Assembly: GCA_946406115.1 (NCBI GenBank)
Contig: OX291550.1
Location: forward strand, 24,590,722 to 24,654,721
Length of the DNA: 64,000 bases
Direction of reading: 5' to 3'
Origin: Apoda limacodes
Lineage: Eukaryota; Arthropoda; Insecta; Lepidoptera; Limacodidae
In this document: piece by piece, positions 44,465 through 56,075 of the stretch
How the letters are laid out: the number at the start of each line of letters is the position of its first letter
How positions within the stretch are numbered: position 1 is the first letter of the stretch
Program-made: the position numbers and the translations under genes
The notes under the pieces: model-generated
The model's database searches: none
What the model saw: only the letters and a program-made list of their open reading frames with translations
Told to the model about the DNA's origin: nothing

Positions 44465-44640
44465 CTCAGTAATAACGTTTTGAGTGGTAACTACCACTAC
44501 TGTGTCTTAGGATAATATTTTGAGCGCTAAATATCTCTGCTGTATCTCGGTAATAACGCTTTAAGTGGTTATGACCACTGTTGTATCTTTGTTATAACGC
44601 TTAAACATTCTGTAACACCAATGATATATCGCTATTATGT
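44465..44640. repeat. Degenerate tandem repeat, unit about 40 bp, four units
   Basis: Unit pattern 'gtaataacgctttgagtggt' then 'aatgaccactgctgtatct'. The units start at about 44468 ('agtaataacgttttgagtgg'), 44511, 44550 ('ggtaataacgctttaagtgg') and 44590 ('gttataacgcttaaac'). Units 1 and 3 are most alike. Short inverted 'agtggt...accact' lies within units. Confidence 0.55.
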
Positions 44641-44888
44641 TAGCACTAAAGAGGGCCTCTTTCGTAGTTATATGAGGGCTATAGCATGCTATAACTCAAT
44701 TTTTAACACTGAATTGTCACTTTAAACGTTAATTAGAACCACTGTACAGGTCATATAACGCTTATCTTAGCGCTAATATGCTAGTTGGGTAGGTATCTTT
44801 TTACGATGTAATTCGGTTTATTCGTTCTACTTTAAAATCTTGAAATTTCGGTTGTATAATCAGCCACCATGACTTGTCAGTCAGTAGT

Positions 44889-44908
44889 AAAACAATTGCA
44901 ATTGTTTT
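44889..44908. promoter_or_regulatory. 20-bp perfect palindrome with paired ACAAT/ATTGT cores
   Basis: 'aaaacaattgcaattgtttt' is perfectly palindromic, with two inverted Sox-type cores (ACAAT and ATTGT). Another 'caattgtctgcc' follows 15-20 bases later. It may be a binding-site pair for a dimeric factor. It is a motif observation only. Confidence 0.25.
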
Positions 44909-45454
44909 TGTCCAGTTCAATTGTCTGCCGAAGCAAATTAATTTCGTTTCTTAAAAGCGTAACGGTGAATTGAAATTATCCGATGATCGGTATCTTTAGG
45001 ATTTAATTTTAAACACAAAAAGCATTTGATATACACTTAGATATCAACTACTAATTTAAAATATACCTACGGGTTTGTTCGAAATTAGGCTTGTTTTTTT
45101 GTTGGTACGCCTACAATCGGTGATATAACACAAAAAGCTGGGCAGCGTTCAGAAGCTGCTTCAGTTTGTAATGCAGCTGACTTCCTTACATACATTCATG
45201 ATATAGAGCTGTCGAAAACTTTTGACATTTAGAATTTTTCCATAAACAGCTTACGGAAAAAAAATATCTGCACGCACCGTGCATCTGCATTTTCTGAATG
45301 CCGAGCAGTGTCGCTCCCGACAACGCCCACATTTTATAATGCCAAATCATAGAAGTATTTCTGATGATATATTTGTTCTATAGTCTTTGAGGTCTCATTG
45401 AAGGTTCTCATTCTCATTGATACCACTGAATTAAAAATCATATTTAATTTTCTC

Positions 45455-45925
45455 GCCTCAGCCGTTACACGTGCCACTGCAGGGGCATGGGCTTTTCCTT
45501 GAAGAAGGAGGCTTAAGTCATAGTCCAGATCGCTGTCCTAGTGCGGACTGGCGGACGTGCCCAGGTTGGTCGGTCAGGTACACATGGTATCAAAGAGTGC
45601 CCGGGCGCTTCTCCGCCGCCTACTCACTCGCAATCGCAACCGCGTTACGGGGAACTCCCGGAACTCCTCCTGGCGCTGACTCACCTTCGGGTTCGAGGCT
45701 TACGCTGGTCGAAGGGACGACTCCAAGAGCGGCAACCCAAGACGAGGCTCCCCCGAGAGGAGCCCTTGTACGTTGGGCGCTATATAGGAGTAGGCTCTGA
45801 AGGAGTCTCACCCCAAAAGCCCGGTGGAGCAGTAATGGCTGCATCAGCCAATTGCATAGTGCAAGACTGACACGGTGTTACGAGCACTCCGAAACATCTA
45901 AGTAGAGACCACGCCCGACGTGCGT
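45455..45925. repeat. GC-rich retrotransposon UTR-like block
   Basis: A sharply bounded GC-rich block with 'gccactgcaggggcatgggc', 'ggcttaagtcatagtcc', 'aaagagtgcccgggcgcttc', 'cgttacggggaactcccgg', 'ttcgaggcttacgctggtcg' and 'gtgcaagactgacacggtgt'. It reminds me of untranslated sequence of R1-group LINEs in Lepidoptera, though this is memory and could be wrong. Frames of 109 codons are open on both plus frames but carry no RT, endonuclease or zinc-knuckle motif, so I do not call a protein. Confidence 0.4.
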
Positions 45926-47470
45926 TGCTTATCTTCGCATATCGTTTTAATTGTTTTTTTTGTAACAATATATTGTATTTTCTGTAGTGAGATGAAAAAT
46001 GTGTGCGTTTTGCGCGTCTGCAAAATTATTTGTGTCTCGTGTAGCTACTACTATAACTTATTCTGTAGTCTCGTGCTCAGGTTTCTTTATAAGCATTCGT
46101 ACCAAATACGTAACAACTTTGCAGCTTTGAATTAAAAACTAAGTATTTGAAGTTCAAACAACAAATTTAACTATTTTAGGTACATTTACTTAAATGTAAA
46201 TCTAATGGTTTGGAAAAAACTTATATACATATAATAATTGTAATCATAATCAAAATTAAAAGAGATACCGCTATATAGTTTCTTTTCTTACAACACCATT
46301 TTGATTTCGAAACGGTCGTAACTATATAAAATATGTTGGTGGTAAGGTTTTGAACACCATTGACATTTTTTTGTTTAATAAAATTTTAATTTCTGTTGGC
46401 TCAAGTTGCTTTAATCTCCAGTTTTGTTGAATCCCATTCCTAAACAAGAAGTGGATGTAAAAGTTAATACAAAAATAATCTCGTGGTTTCCAAGATAAAA
46501 ATCACGTTCATATAACATGTATTTATATACACGAATATAAATATTGAAAAATTTCCGGATGGTAGAAGAGTTCGACATCATTACGAAGAATCCTTGCAGT
46601 TGTTAAATTACAATTTACTAAGGAAATCTTATAGCTCAATTAAAAAAATAGCGAATTAAGAACATTAGACGACCAATGTCACAAAGTAGTAATGTATGTG
46701 TCGAAGGTTCGTCGATCAATCTTCAATCAAGATAACAGTAGTCTTAAATGAGTTAATGGTATTCAAATATTTAAGGCATAAAAAATCAAACTCGGCAATC
46801 TCTACATACTGATTAAATTTGACTATAAATTCAGTATTTTAAATTGCTGCCCACTATTTTGTACAAAAAACTATTTCCTATCAAAATTGGAACAATCCTA
46901 CAAAAATAAGTGAACAAAAACAGAATTCCGAAACAAACAGGGCAATATCCCATCCTGAGTTGTAAAAGTCATATTATATATGACTTCTTTACCAACAATA
47001 TGACGAGGTAGTGATTGCTGGGTTTGATTGTACCTATATGCCTCATTTGAGAAAATGTGCTTAGTCCGAAGAAATTACTTTACATGTTGGGATGATATAT
47101 AGGTACTACTGGTAAAAAGTAGACGTGGGTGATATGGCCAGCAGCGTTTAAATTGTCCATTACGACTGTTGTTAATACTTGAAATATCTCTGACCAAACC
47201 TTCGGGGGGGATAAGTATCATAATTTGGTAAGTACCTCAGTATATGTTACCGTGCTAGAAACTATTCTAGAAACTTTTACTCCCTTTTCTTAATTTGGGA
47301 TTGAGCTGAGAGCATCTGAAGTTAAGAGTAACATACTCGTATATATGCGAGTCCAGGAGATCATTCATACCGAAATTAACCCGCAGATATCAAAAATCTA
47401 TACATAATTAGCCATAGGAATATACGTATGATAGATTGAAAAATATTTTGTAAATGAATAATAGATTTAA
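45926..47470. other. AT-rich DNA, no gene seen
   Basis: About 1.5 kb with no supported feature. Confidence 0.4.
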
Positions 47471-47477
47471 AAATAGC

Positions 47478-48385
47478 CTAGACATAGCGAAGGCGTTTGA
47501 TCGGTTCGTGCACCGGGATCTTCTATCGAAGTTTCCATCTTAAGGAGTGCCCGAGAATTTGTGCAAATGGTTGGCTAGCTTTTTGTCCGACAGACGCATA
47601 CGAGGCGTAGTTGACGGTAATTGCTCTGATAGCATGGACATTAATGCTGGTGTCCCGCAAGGGTATGTGCTGTCTCCTACGCTGTTTCTACTACATATCA
47701 ATGACATGTTGGACATCAACACAACAGTAATGGAGACGCTTATTACACGGGTCGTGCAAGCATCCCGTCGAAGCATCGTTCCGTTGTGGTGAAAAAACGT
47801 AAAGAACTTGTGTCCCAATCTCCAAGAGCATTGAGATCCTTGGTGTTGATCTCCAGCGATGATTAGTTCCGAGATTATTTGCAAGACAATGTGAATGGCG
47901 TCCAAAAAGTTAGTGTACTTAACAGAGCGAAGCAGTGCTTCACGTCGGGAAAAGGTTGATGCTTTACAAATACCACCCGCAACCGGATACCAGCTTGGCC
48001 CTTTTGACTTAGTTCAACGACGGGCTGTGAGAATTGTCGACGATCCTAAACTTACTTGCCGTATCGAGCCCTTAAGTCTGAGGTGAGACTTTGCCTTCCT
48101 GTGTGTGTTCTACCGCTTGTACAATGGGATGTATTCTGAGGAATTGTTCAAAATGATGCCCGTGGTTTATTTTTACCATCGCGCCGCTCGCCATCGGCAG
48201 GGAATTCATTCTAACACTTTAGAACCGAAATGGTCGCGTACAATGTGGTTTCAGAGAAACTTCTTTTTGCGAATGTTAGGGTTTTGGAATGAGTTCCCTG
48301 CCAAGGTTTTCTCTAAGGACTACAGTATGAGATTCTCCAAGAAAGAAGTTATTAGATTTTTGGCAAAAGGACCTTCCACGAAACT
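47478..48385 (+). pseudogene. LINE-A copy 3: RT with internal deletions, lacking the YADD box
   Basis: Begins earlier in the RT than the other copies ('LDIAKAFDR', with the first catalytic Asp, at about 47480) and continues 'CKWLASFLSDRRIRGVVDG', 'INAGVPQGYVLSPTLFLLHI' and 'NDMLDINT'. Compared with copy 2, about two dozen bases that encode the catalytic YADD are then missing (around 47720). A second deletion of roughly 150 bp follows at about 47815. After that come 'VQRRAVRIVDDPKLT' (48020), 'VFYRLYNGMYSEELF' and 'RHRQGIHSNTLEPKWSRTMW' to 48392. Several frameshifts. The 3' untranslated tail is absent or unrecognisable. Confidence 0.8.
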
Positions 48386-48392
48386 AATATAA

Positions 48393-48955
48393 GACTGAAA
48401 AAAACTCTAATACACTGGTTTTTGCTAGATAGGATACAGTGTAAAATAACATATGTTGAATATAGGTATATGTAGTTATTGCATTATGTATGCGGGCTTA
48501 TATATGTAAGTATGTATACATACATGTGCAATATATTTATTTATTTAAGCCTAATACAATTTTGGTATAAGCATTGCTTTTTTTACTTTAACTATTTATT
48601 ATAACATCATCCCACTGCTGAGTAAAAGCCTCCCCCTCCTTCCTCTTTTCATGTTTCTTGCCCGGATACATTTTTATATATTGTTTCTATTTGCTGTTTA
48701 TAATAAACCCTACTCCATTATTTTTGTGTCTTCACTATATACTTAGAATGTGTTCTTTTAGTTCTATCATCTGTTTCATACATAGTCCCTCGCAAACAAA
48801 GAAATATTTTATTGGTCACTTAACCTAAAACCTAATTATAATGACGCAATTTCTTCAAACTGTCATACTAATATATAAAAAAAAACTTTAAAGTATCAAT
48901 ATATCCATCATACACGGCAACCATCACCCCAACCATGCTATAACAAGAAAACAAA
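48393..48955. other. AT-rich DNA, no gene seen
   Basis: Repeated 'tatgta' and 'atacat' words near 48480-48530. No gene. Confidence 0.35.
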
Positions 48956-48959
48956 CGCC

Positions 48960-49200
48960 TCCTCTAATAACAAAGCCAAATGGTCTAATAAACAGAAATC
49001 ACAACTAGTCAAAAGCACATCAATAAAGGGCTAAACCCATTGTTGCGAGTAAAGGGGAGCTCGAGGCGCAATGGAACAACACATAAATTAACCAACCAAG
49101 CTCCCTTCAAGTTTTAGATTCAAATGAAGAAAATTTGCGATCTGGAACGTCATATTTTATGACGTTTAACAGGGGTCAGTGGAGCGCAATAATATATCTA
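48960..49200. other. Unique island, candidate conserved non-coding element
   Basis: Not a repeat seen elsewhere in the window. It contains 'cccattgttgcgagtaaagg', 'gagctcgaggcgcaatgg' and 'aacaacacataaattaacc', that is, inverted ATTGT/ACAA-type words. It also has 'acgtcatattttatgacgt' (49149-49167), an inverted pair of CRE half-sites. There is no ORF. Regulatory function is an inference. Confidence 0.3.
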
Positions 49201-49789
49201 TAAGGCGTTTTTAAATTTCCTGTGTTGTCTTTAATTTTATTTAATTTCTGAACGATATTTAAATTAAAAATAGCTAGACATTTTTCGTTGGGTTTTTACT
49301 CAGATAACTAATAAAAAAATCTTCTGATTGGACCATAGAAAACTTTATTAGAGATTATTTATTTTACTTAAGATAAGACGTGCTTATGTTTGTTTGATGT
49401 AGGCAATATTTTTTTTGTAACCTTTTATTAATTTGTAATTTGTTTTGTATGATATTTATTGTGTAGGTATTCAGCTGCACGTTGTACGGTTATCTGGACG
49501 GAGCTACAATAGGTGATAGGACTTATTATATACTAATAGACGATTATAGTTCTAGCCTTTCATTAATGTATATTCATTGTATATATTTTATTATTATACA
49601 CAAACTAAAACACAGCAAAAAAACAAAAAAATCTATTATAGCAGCGAAATGAATGAGACAACAATAGAATATCTACTGCAAACTTCAAAATCAAAGCAAT
49701 TTAGTCCAAGAACTGTTGACAATTACATTAATTAACCAAAGCTTTCACAAAATGGTAAGTGAAAGGTGTCACTGAACCTTACTTAATCT
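49201..49789. other. AT-rich DNA, no gene seen
   Basis: No supported feature. Confidence 0.35.
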
Positions 49790-49970
49790 TACAAAAAAAG
49801 CGTCATTACTTCAAGTAAGTGCGGAGAGACCAAAACTGTCCGTAATAAGGGTCATTAGTCAGACGGCGGACAGTCGCAAGGTGTGCAAAATGTAACCAAG
49901 CCGGCCCTGGCCAATTTCAGGGGCCATTTCCTCACACACCCCGTTTAGGGGGAGTGGCAGGCGTTTTAAA
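49790..49970. other. GC-rich unique island, candidate conserved non-coding element
   Basis: Contains 'aataagggtcattagtcaga', 'cggcggacagtcgcaaggtg', 'aagccggccctggccaattt' and 'acaccccgtttaggggg'. It does not resemble the window's repeats and has no long frame. Confidence 0.3.
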
Positions 49971-51890
49971 ATAAAACAAGAAAACGCACAGGTAATTCGT
50001 TTATTTCTTATGCAACACAGCTGGTCTTCTCAAATTATGAGAATAAGGTAGGCACCATTTTTTCTCATATAACATAAAGATAAACTAATATAGATACAAC
50101 ATATTTTAGAAATACTCAAGTGTTAATTTAATATGTTTGATACAAAAAATAGTGAATAGAATTTTGATGTTTTCTTATAATTAAATCTACGTTCTCGTGG
50201 AAATTTAAAGATGCAACGTTGTGATTTTATTTGGATGTCTATGGTGTTGGTTTAGATTATAATAGGTGATTCTGTTGCGATATTATAGCTTTTTAATGTA
50301 GGTCATACTTCTAAATCTTGTTTTCTTTACTTTATTTTCATAGGTAAAAACTGCCACCACAGTACGGGAAATTATATGCCTAAAACCCTAATGTACTATT
50401 TATTCGTTTACGTAAAATATCCAAAAAAGGTGATGAAATATTGTTTTATTTTTCTCACATATTTGGTGACTTTTTTAAGCAGATAAATTAGTGTTGTCAG
50501 GTATTTGGCTTTTTTAAATGACTACTTTTTAAGAAAATAAATATAATATAGGCATTATTGCTCTACATAAAAATGTTTAGTAACAACAATAACTTCTGCT
50601 AGGATAAAACATAAAGAGTTTAAGGTAATAAATACTAGTATTTAATATGACATTGTAGAAATTAATAATTACCTACTTTCCTATTTTCATTTTCAGCTAT
50701 AAAATATTTACATAAACACTATTTATTTGCCTTCTATTCTGGTTTAGACACTACCCATCTAATCTACTAACTATATAAAGAGTTTTAATAATACACATTT
50801 GGACATTTGACTGGTTGTCTTACAATTTACATTTTTTTAAACAGACATATATTGACAATGATACAGGTAGACAGCGAAATAGACAAATAAAGTAAACAAA
50901 TACATAATGGATGCTAATTCTTGTCGTCTAAATCTAAAATATACCTAGGTACTAGGAACAATCAAAGCATAGGCATGAATTCGTATGGTCGCGTAAACCG
51001 ATCTCATTGGTATTGAAGGTAACAAAATTTCGTTGAAGAACCACAACAAGCTACCTATTTAAACCTACATTTACCCTGCACAGTCAGCAAATGGGCCAAG
51101 AGTTACATCTCACACTATAATGCTCATGCAAACACACACACACTGGTAACTACTATTAACTGCGCTTCAAAACATGATGCTAAAGGCATGGCCTGGGCCT
51201 CGATTACTTAACTTGTTGCTAACAATTCTGGATAGAAATAAGATATACATTGCGGTTTCGAATCGATGAATTTCATACGTAATTTCAAATGTATGTATAA
51301 TCTTATTTCTATGGAATTCAAACGAGAATTGTTAGCAAAAACTTTACGTAATCGACACACTGGTCCAGATATAAATTAATAAAAAACTTTGGCCAAATTT
51401 TCTGTAATCTTTTTAACAGAAGAACTGTAATCCTTTTAAGAACCTGGGAACATATTAGGTAGAGCAAACGTGGACAATCTAATTTTAATAGCATGAGCAT
51501 TAACTTATTGACTGGAGATGAAATATTCATTAATTATTCAAATCAAATTTCGTTTTTCGTTATTTTATTTTTCCCAGTTTTATAATTAAGAACCACTGTT
51601 CATGTATTTATATACAAAAATATTTCAATAGTACCTATGTTAGTACCTATAGTGATCATACACAAAATAAACTTAGGTGACAAAATTTCAGACTATTATA
51701 TAATAAATCAATCACTTCGAAGTAATCAATTACCACTTGAAATTAAATAGATAGATAGATTATATACATTAATTATTTTACTAGAACGGGTAAAATAAGA
51801 TGAATAGATAAAAGTCTTTGATATCTTACTTCTTTCTCTCTTTAAGTAAAAATATGTTTTTATAAATAGCTAGTTAACTACTTATAAAAA
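49971..51890. other. AT-rich DNA, no gene seen
   Basis: Long non-repeat tract without coding signal. An imperfect inverted pair lies at 51212-51335 ('gttgctaacaattctggata' facing 'gaattgttagcaaaa'), with 'gaaataagatatacattg' against 'tataatcttatttc' inside. It may be an old foldback element. Confidence 0.35.
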
Positions 51891-51894
51891 ACAA

Positions 51895-52100
51895 ACTCTC
51901 ATCAAACTCCGCACGCGCCAAGCGTGTAAAATTAATACAGAGCGTCTCACCCCCAAAGCACACATTGCATTTATCACATTCGATACGCTTTTTTAATATT
52001 TACTTTTTCATAGTAAACCAATTTGCCCCAATGAACCCTTGCTAGAAATTGGTCACGGGAGACGCGAGTGATTTCGCGCCAATATGTCCTATAGTTTAGT
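51895..52100. other. GC-richer unique island, candidate conserved non-coding element
   Basis: 'ctccgcacgcgccaagcgtg', 'agagcgtctcacccccaaag', and 'gtcacgggagacgcgagtga' with 'tttcgcgcc'. No ORF and no match to the other repeats here. Confidence 0.25.
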
Positions 52101-52287
52101 GGTTTATCGCTTGCCTTTGAAATAAGCCCCTTGGGTATAGGATACCTTACTTGAGTACCTCCTTCACTATAGATATTACATCCATATGGCGTGGTATAAG
52201 TTTTATTATGCTTAAATTAAATCACTAGTAGACGCCGGCGGTTTTTATCGTTTTCTGTTTTTTACTATAGAAATCAGCATAAGAAAT

Positions 52288-52577
52288 AAAAAATCGGCCT
52301 AGTGCGAGTCGGACTTGCGCACGAAGGGTTCCGAACCATTATCTACAAAAACGAGCAATAAATCACGTATGTTGTATGGGAGCCCCCTTAATTATTTTTT
52401 TCTGTTTTTTAGTATTTGTTGTTATAGCGGCAACAGAAATACATCTTCTGTGAAAATTTCAAAGGTCTAACTATAACGATTCATGAGACACAGACTGCTG
52501 ACAGACGGACGGACGGACAGCGAAGCCTTAGTAATAGGGTTCCTAATTACCTTTCAGGTACGGAACCCTAAAAAGCA
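52288..52577 (+). repeat. 'gcgcacgaagggttcc' family repeat, full-length copy
   Basis: All parts are present: 'aaaaatcggcctagtgcgag', 'gcgcacgaagggttccg', 'aaatcacgtatgttgtatgg', 'gagcccccttaatt', 'agcggcaacagaaatacatc', the (acgg)n run at 52504-52519, and the end 'ggtacggaaccctaaaaagc'. About 290 bp, non-coding. This is the reference copy for the fragments at 10683, 11860 and 59335. Confidence 0.8.
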
Positions 52578-54383
52578 AAAGAAGTGCATACTTTTATTCT
52601 AGAAATAGCATCCATTCTTCTATCTGTCACCGTCACCACCTTAAGTATAAGTGATAATCTAGTTTATGAAATAATATGAAATAAAATTACCGGTCAAGTT
52701 ACAATAAAATTACTATTTCTACATGGTGTCCGCGTCCATGTTTTCATACTTTTATGTACCAGAAAAACTATGAAAGAAAATGAACTCCTGATAATATTCG
52801 TCCCATCTATAGATTTCTACCTACTTATACTAATAGTTAATATTCTACATTTTTAAAATATTAAAAAAAACTGATCAACTCCCCAAAATATAGGGTCCCT
52901 ACGCAAATAAGTATTTTTCATTTTTTAGTTTAATTATGAACAACAATTCTCAATTTTATTACAAAACTGAATGACGTTTCATATTCACCCGTAAAATTTT
53001 ATTAGAAAAGATAGAAATATGTCAGAATCATAAGGCTAGATGGATACGAATGGATAGACTGAGAGATGAATGGAATCTTTACATATATTAACTGGCCGAT
53101 GTCTGTGCATAGGAGATATTTAAGAAATTGTATGAGGAGTTTTTCAAGAGCAATAAAAGCCAAAACAATTATCTTTATAATTTTTGTTTGTTTGTCTGTC
53201 TGTACGTTTGTAGCGCAACGCACAAAAAGCAATGCTGAAATTGGATTCGGTTGTATTGTATTTCTTGAAGTCTAACTTAAAATCAAGTGCATGTTTCGTC
53301 TTGATAAACCAGCCAGAGAGCGTTGATAACTCTAGAAGTTACCGTAAGAATCCAACGTCGTTTACCGAATTTAGTGTAAGCGAAGCAGCCGTAACATATT
53401 TTATCATTTATGGTTTCATCTTCCAAAACTAGCCAATACCTACTCAAAATTGAAATTAAACTCTGTATCTCCATTTTTTTAAAACAAACAAAATTTTAAC
53501 TTTCTATTTTGAACAGTTTTGAAAATTGGTAAGTTTTTTTATTAGAAGACAATTAGAAACCCGTTGTTAAAAGAAGTCCGATACTTTGCTTTTTTATTAA
53601 TTTAGTAACCGTGGGAGTAAAAAAATTTTTCTAATTAAACCTTCCTGTTTATATTTGTCATTGTTATCCCTTATACGTAAAATTGTTTTGTCTTACACTG
53701 AGACAAATTGTTCTTAATGTGAATCATAGCCAAATTAAACCGTTATTTGCGTGGGCTAATCGCAAAAAAATGTCACCCACGTTTTTTAGCGTAGGAAAAA
53801 GCAATTAATTATGCTTCTCCGCTTTGTTTAACACGAGAACGAATTGACTTATTTATAAAGAACCCTATTCTATGAGATTTATTTTTATCCTTAACAAATA
53901 CATATTACAATTCTTAATATAAAAAATAGCAGTGCCTTGCAAAGTAAAAAGGGAAGGAATCCCCTCTTAAGTGCCAAATAAAATTCGATTTGGTAATTGA
54001 TAAAATCCCGTGACTAAAACATTTTTTAAAATACTATTTAGTAAAACGTAATTTAGTATAACTCCACAACAAAAGAACATATTTTTATCTTGATCGTATC
54101 TATCTAATTGGTATTAAACCTTAACCACCGAACTTGGCGCGAATTGTTAAAAAATATGCAAAAAATAATTGACATGGAAAAGTAGGTTTCCCAGATGTCC
54201 TACTCATAGCACATTCGTCGTCAATTATTAAGTTTATATGTCAAATACAAACTATTTCTAGAGTGAATTAAATTACTTCACCATGATAGGTATTATTGTA
54301 ATTATTTATTAGTTTAAAATCCATTGGTTTTTTGTCGCATGCATTGTATAGGCTTAAGTATAGGTCTTTCTACCATATATCTA
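52578..54383. other. AT-rich DNA, no gene seen
   Basis: Several 63-76 codon frames on both strands around 53002-53474 overlap each other and have no domain. No repeat or RNA gene was recognised. Confidence 0.4.
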
Positions 54384-54614
54384 TCAATTTTCGCGATGCT
54401 GTTCTTTTCCTAATTTTGGATACCGATCCTGGTCTCCTGCCTTCACCTCCTGGACCTCGCAACGAACCTTGGATCGGAATCGTAAAGCTTCTTCAAGATC
54501 CAAAATGAAGTTTAAAGTCCTAAGAATTGATATAAGAGATGCAGCAAAATACTTGAAACATTGCTGTTTATTGGTGTTTTCATCCAAAGGTTGACAAGCA
54601 TGACCCGCAAGCAT
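54384..54614 (-). other. Unassigned antisense open frame
   Basis: A 76-codon frame from an ATG at 54614 has a fairly ordinary amino-acid composition, including 'LDLEEALRFRSKVRCEVQEV' and 'KAGDQDRYPKLG'. That is less A/T-run-like than most frames here. I recognise no family and no splice sites that would frame it. It may be a worn transposon ORF or chance. Confidence 0.15.
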
Positions 54615-54884
54615 TTAGCGCAGGCAGTCTGGTAAAAGCTTGTACCTACTTAACAAAATCAGATATGTTTACGTTTTGATATATATTCTTTAAGTAACTA
54701 GATAGGTATATATTTGCTAGAGAGAATACAGACAGAGCTGCCATAATTAACATTGCAATGATGAAAAATAAATACTTTCATATGTCTTATTTCACACTCT
54801 ACCCACTCAAAAAACAAATACTATTTATTATCTATATTTGATAATAGTCTAAGCTTAGTACCCAAATCCGCTTGTTTCCCAACA

Positions 54885-55065
54885 CAAGTCGATAATCCTA
54901 ACTAATACCCTCATAACATATTGCTAATCCTAAGTCGGCCAGGGGTCTGAAAGAGCCGTACCATGACTAACCCCATTAAAAGGTGGCTCCAACCCTCGCA
55001 GTATTAATGTAGCATAAAATTAACCCGCGCGTCACGCTTGACGCTCGCGCTGTTGAATAGGCATT
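54885..55065. other. Unique island with two TAATCC sites, candidate regulatory element
   Basis: 'gataatcctaactaatac' (about 54890) and 'gctaatcctaagtcgg' (about 54923) hold two TAATCC words, the core preferred by K50 (Otd/Gsc/Bicoid-type) homeodomains. Then come 'gccaggggtctgaaagagcc', 'accccattaaaaggtggctc' and 'cgcgcgtcacgcttgacgct'. No ORF. Function is inferred from motif content only. Confidence 0.3.
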
Positions 55066-55454
55066 TTCTGGTTAGGGGTCAAAAGATCCAGTTTGTTGAC
55101 TTTGTACAGTTTGCTGTTGAAAAAACTTTGATTAGTGACAACCCTTAGCTTAGGTGAAGAATATTCCTCTGATTGAATACTCAACCTTAATAAATCATTT
55201 TGTACATTGCTTCTCTATACACATAAATTTTAGATATTGAGCTACAGTGTAGACAATTTTTAATGTCCAATATCTGCGTAAGCCCAGAATACACATGCCT
55301 AGCTAATTTTGTACTGTTACACTGGCTTCGGACGATGGCCCAAACGTTGGTCCGTATGTTTGCCATCCACTCGTAGGAATAGTGTACATGCCAGCCGACT
55401 CCAATACTTGTGTTATGCTTGTGCTAATAGCGTTAGGACTAAGGTTGGTTGTTG

Positions 55455-55515
55455 GTTTTTTTTTTTTTTAATACCACTAAGGTGGCAAACAAGCTTACGG
55501 TCCGCCTGATGTAAT
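55455..55515 (-). repeat. LINE-A-type 3' tail, antisense scrap
   Basis: A run of T, then 'aataccactaaggtggcaaa', 'caagcttacggtccgcctga'. This is the complement of the tail closing LINE-A copies 1 and 5, with the poly(A) side on the left. Only the last 60 bases or so are present, so it is a very short insertion or a SINE sharing the LINE tail. Confidence 0.65.
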
Positions 55516-56075
55516 GATGTGTGTAATGGGGATTAGATGCAGGCTTATCCTAGACTACATATTCAAAAATATTACCAATATTCACGAATGGTGGACTTTT
55601 AGGCCTTAGAAGACGACCTTCTTTAGTTTGTAAAGATTTCATCACATATACAAACAGCATTGGATTTTAGTAAAAACGGGCTTAATAAAAAAAAAAAAAA
55701 AAGGTAATAAGGCCCCTCAATGCATATGCCCACACTCCAAGGGGCCATGTATTTAGTTTGCTATACGATGTATATCATAAACCATTCTCACAAAACACCA
55801 TTTCACACTTACTGCGCGTGATGGAATTATCTATTGAGCGCTGCACACCTTCCAGTGGTTGGGGACCCTCCGTTTCTTCAATTACCACCTTTTTGAAGGC
55901 TTGCGCTGTTCCAGCTCGCAATTGTAAGTTGCGCACTCTACAGATCCCCGCCATTGACCGTTTTTTCCTATGTGACTCGTTCCTTGAGTCCTTGCAGTGG
56001 AACGCTGGCTGGTAAGATGCTGTACCGAAACGGAACGGGGCATTACTGCCACATCTAAAATGAAAAAAAAAAAAT
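55516..56075. other. Unclassified segment with internal A runs
   Basis: An A run at 55686-55702 and another at 56064-56074. Between them is moderately GC-rich sequence ('cttccagtggttggggaccc', 'tgcgcactctacagatcccc'), with an 85-codon plus frame and an 82-codon minus frame. Neither has a recognisable domain. The A runs suggest reverse-transcribed insertions (SINE or processed RNA), but no family is recognised. Confidence 0.25.

Noticed and set aside
53002..53474. Four overlapping frames of 63-76 codons on both strands
   Set aside because: Mutually overlapping, low-complexity and without splice context or motif.
55309..55509. A 66-codon plus frame
   Set aside because: It runs into the T run and antisense LINE tail at 55455-55515, so it cannot be a real coding end.
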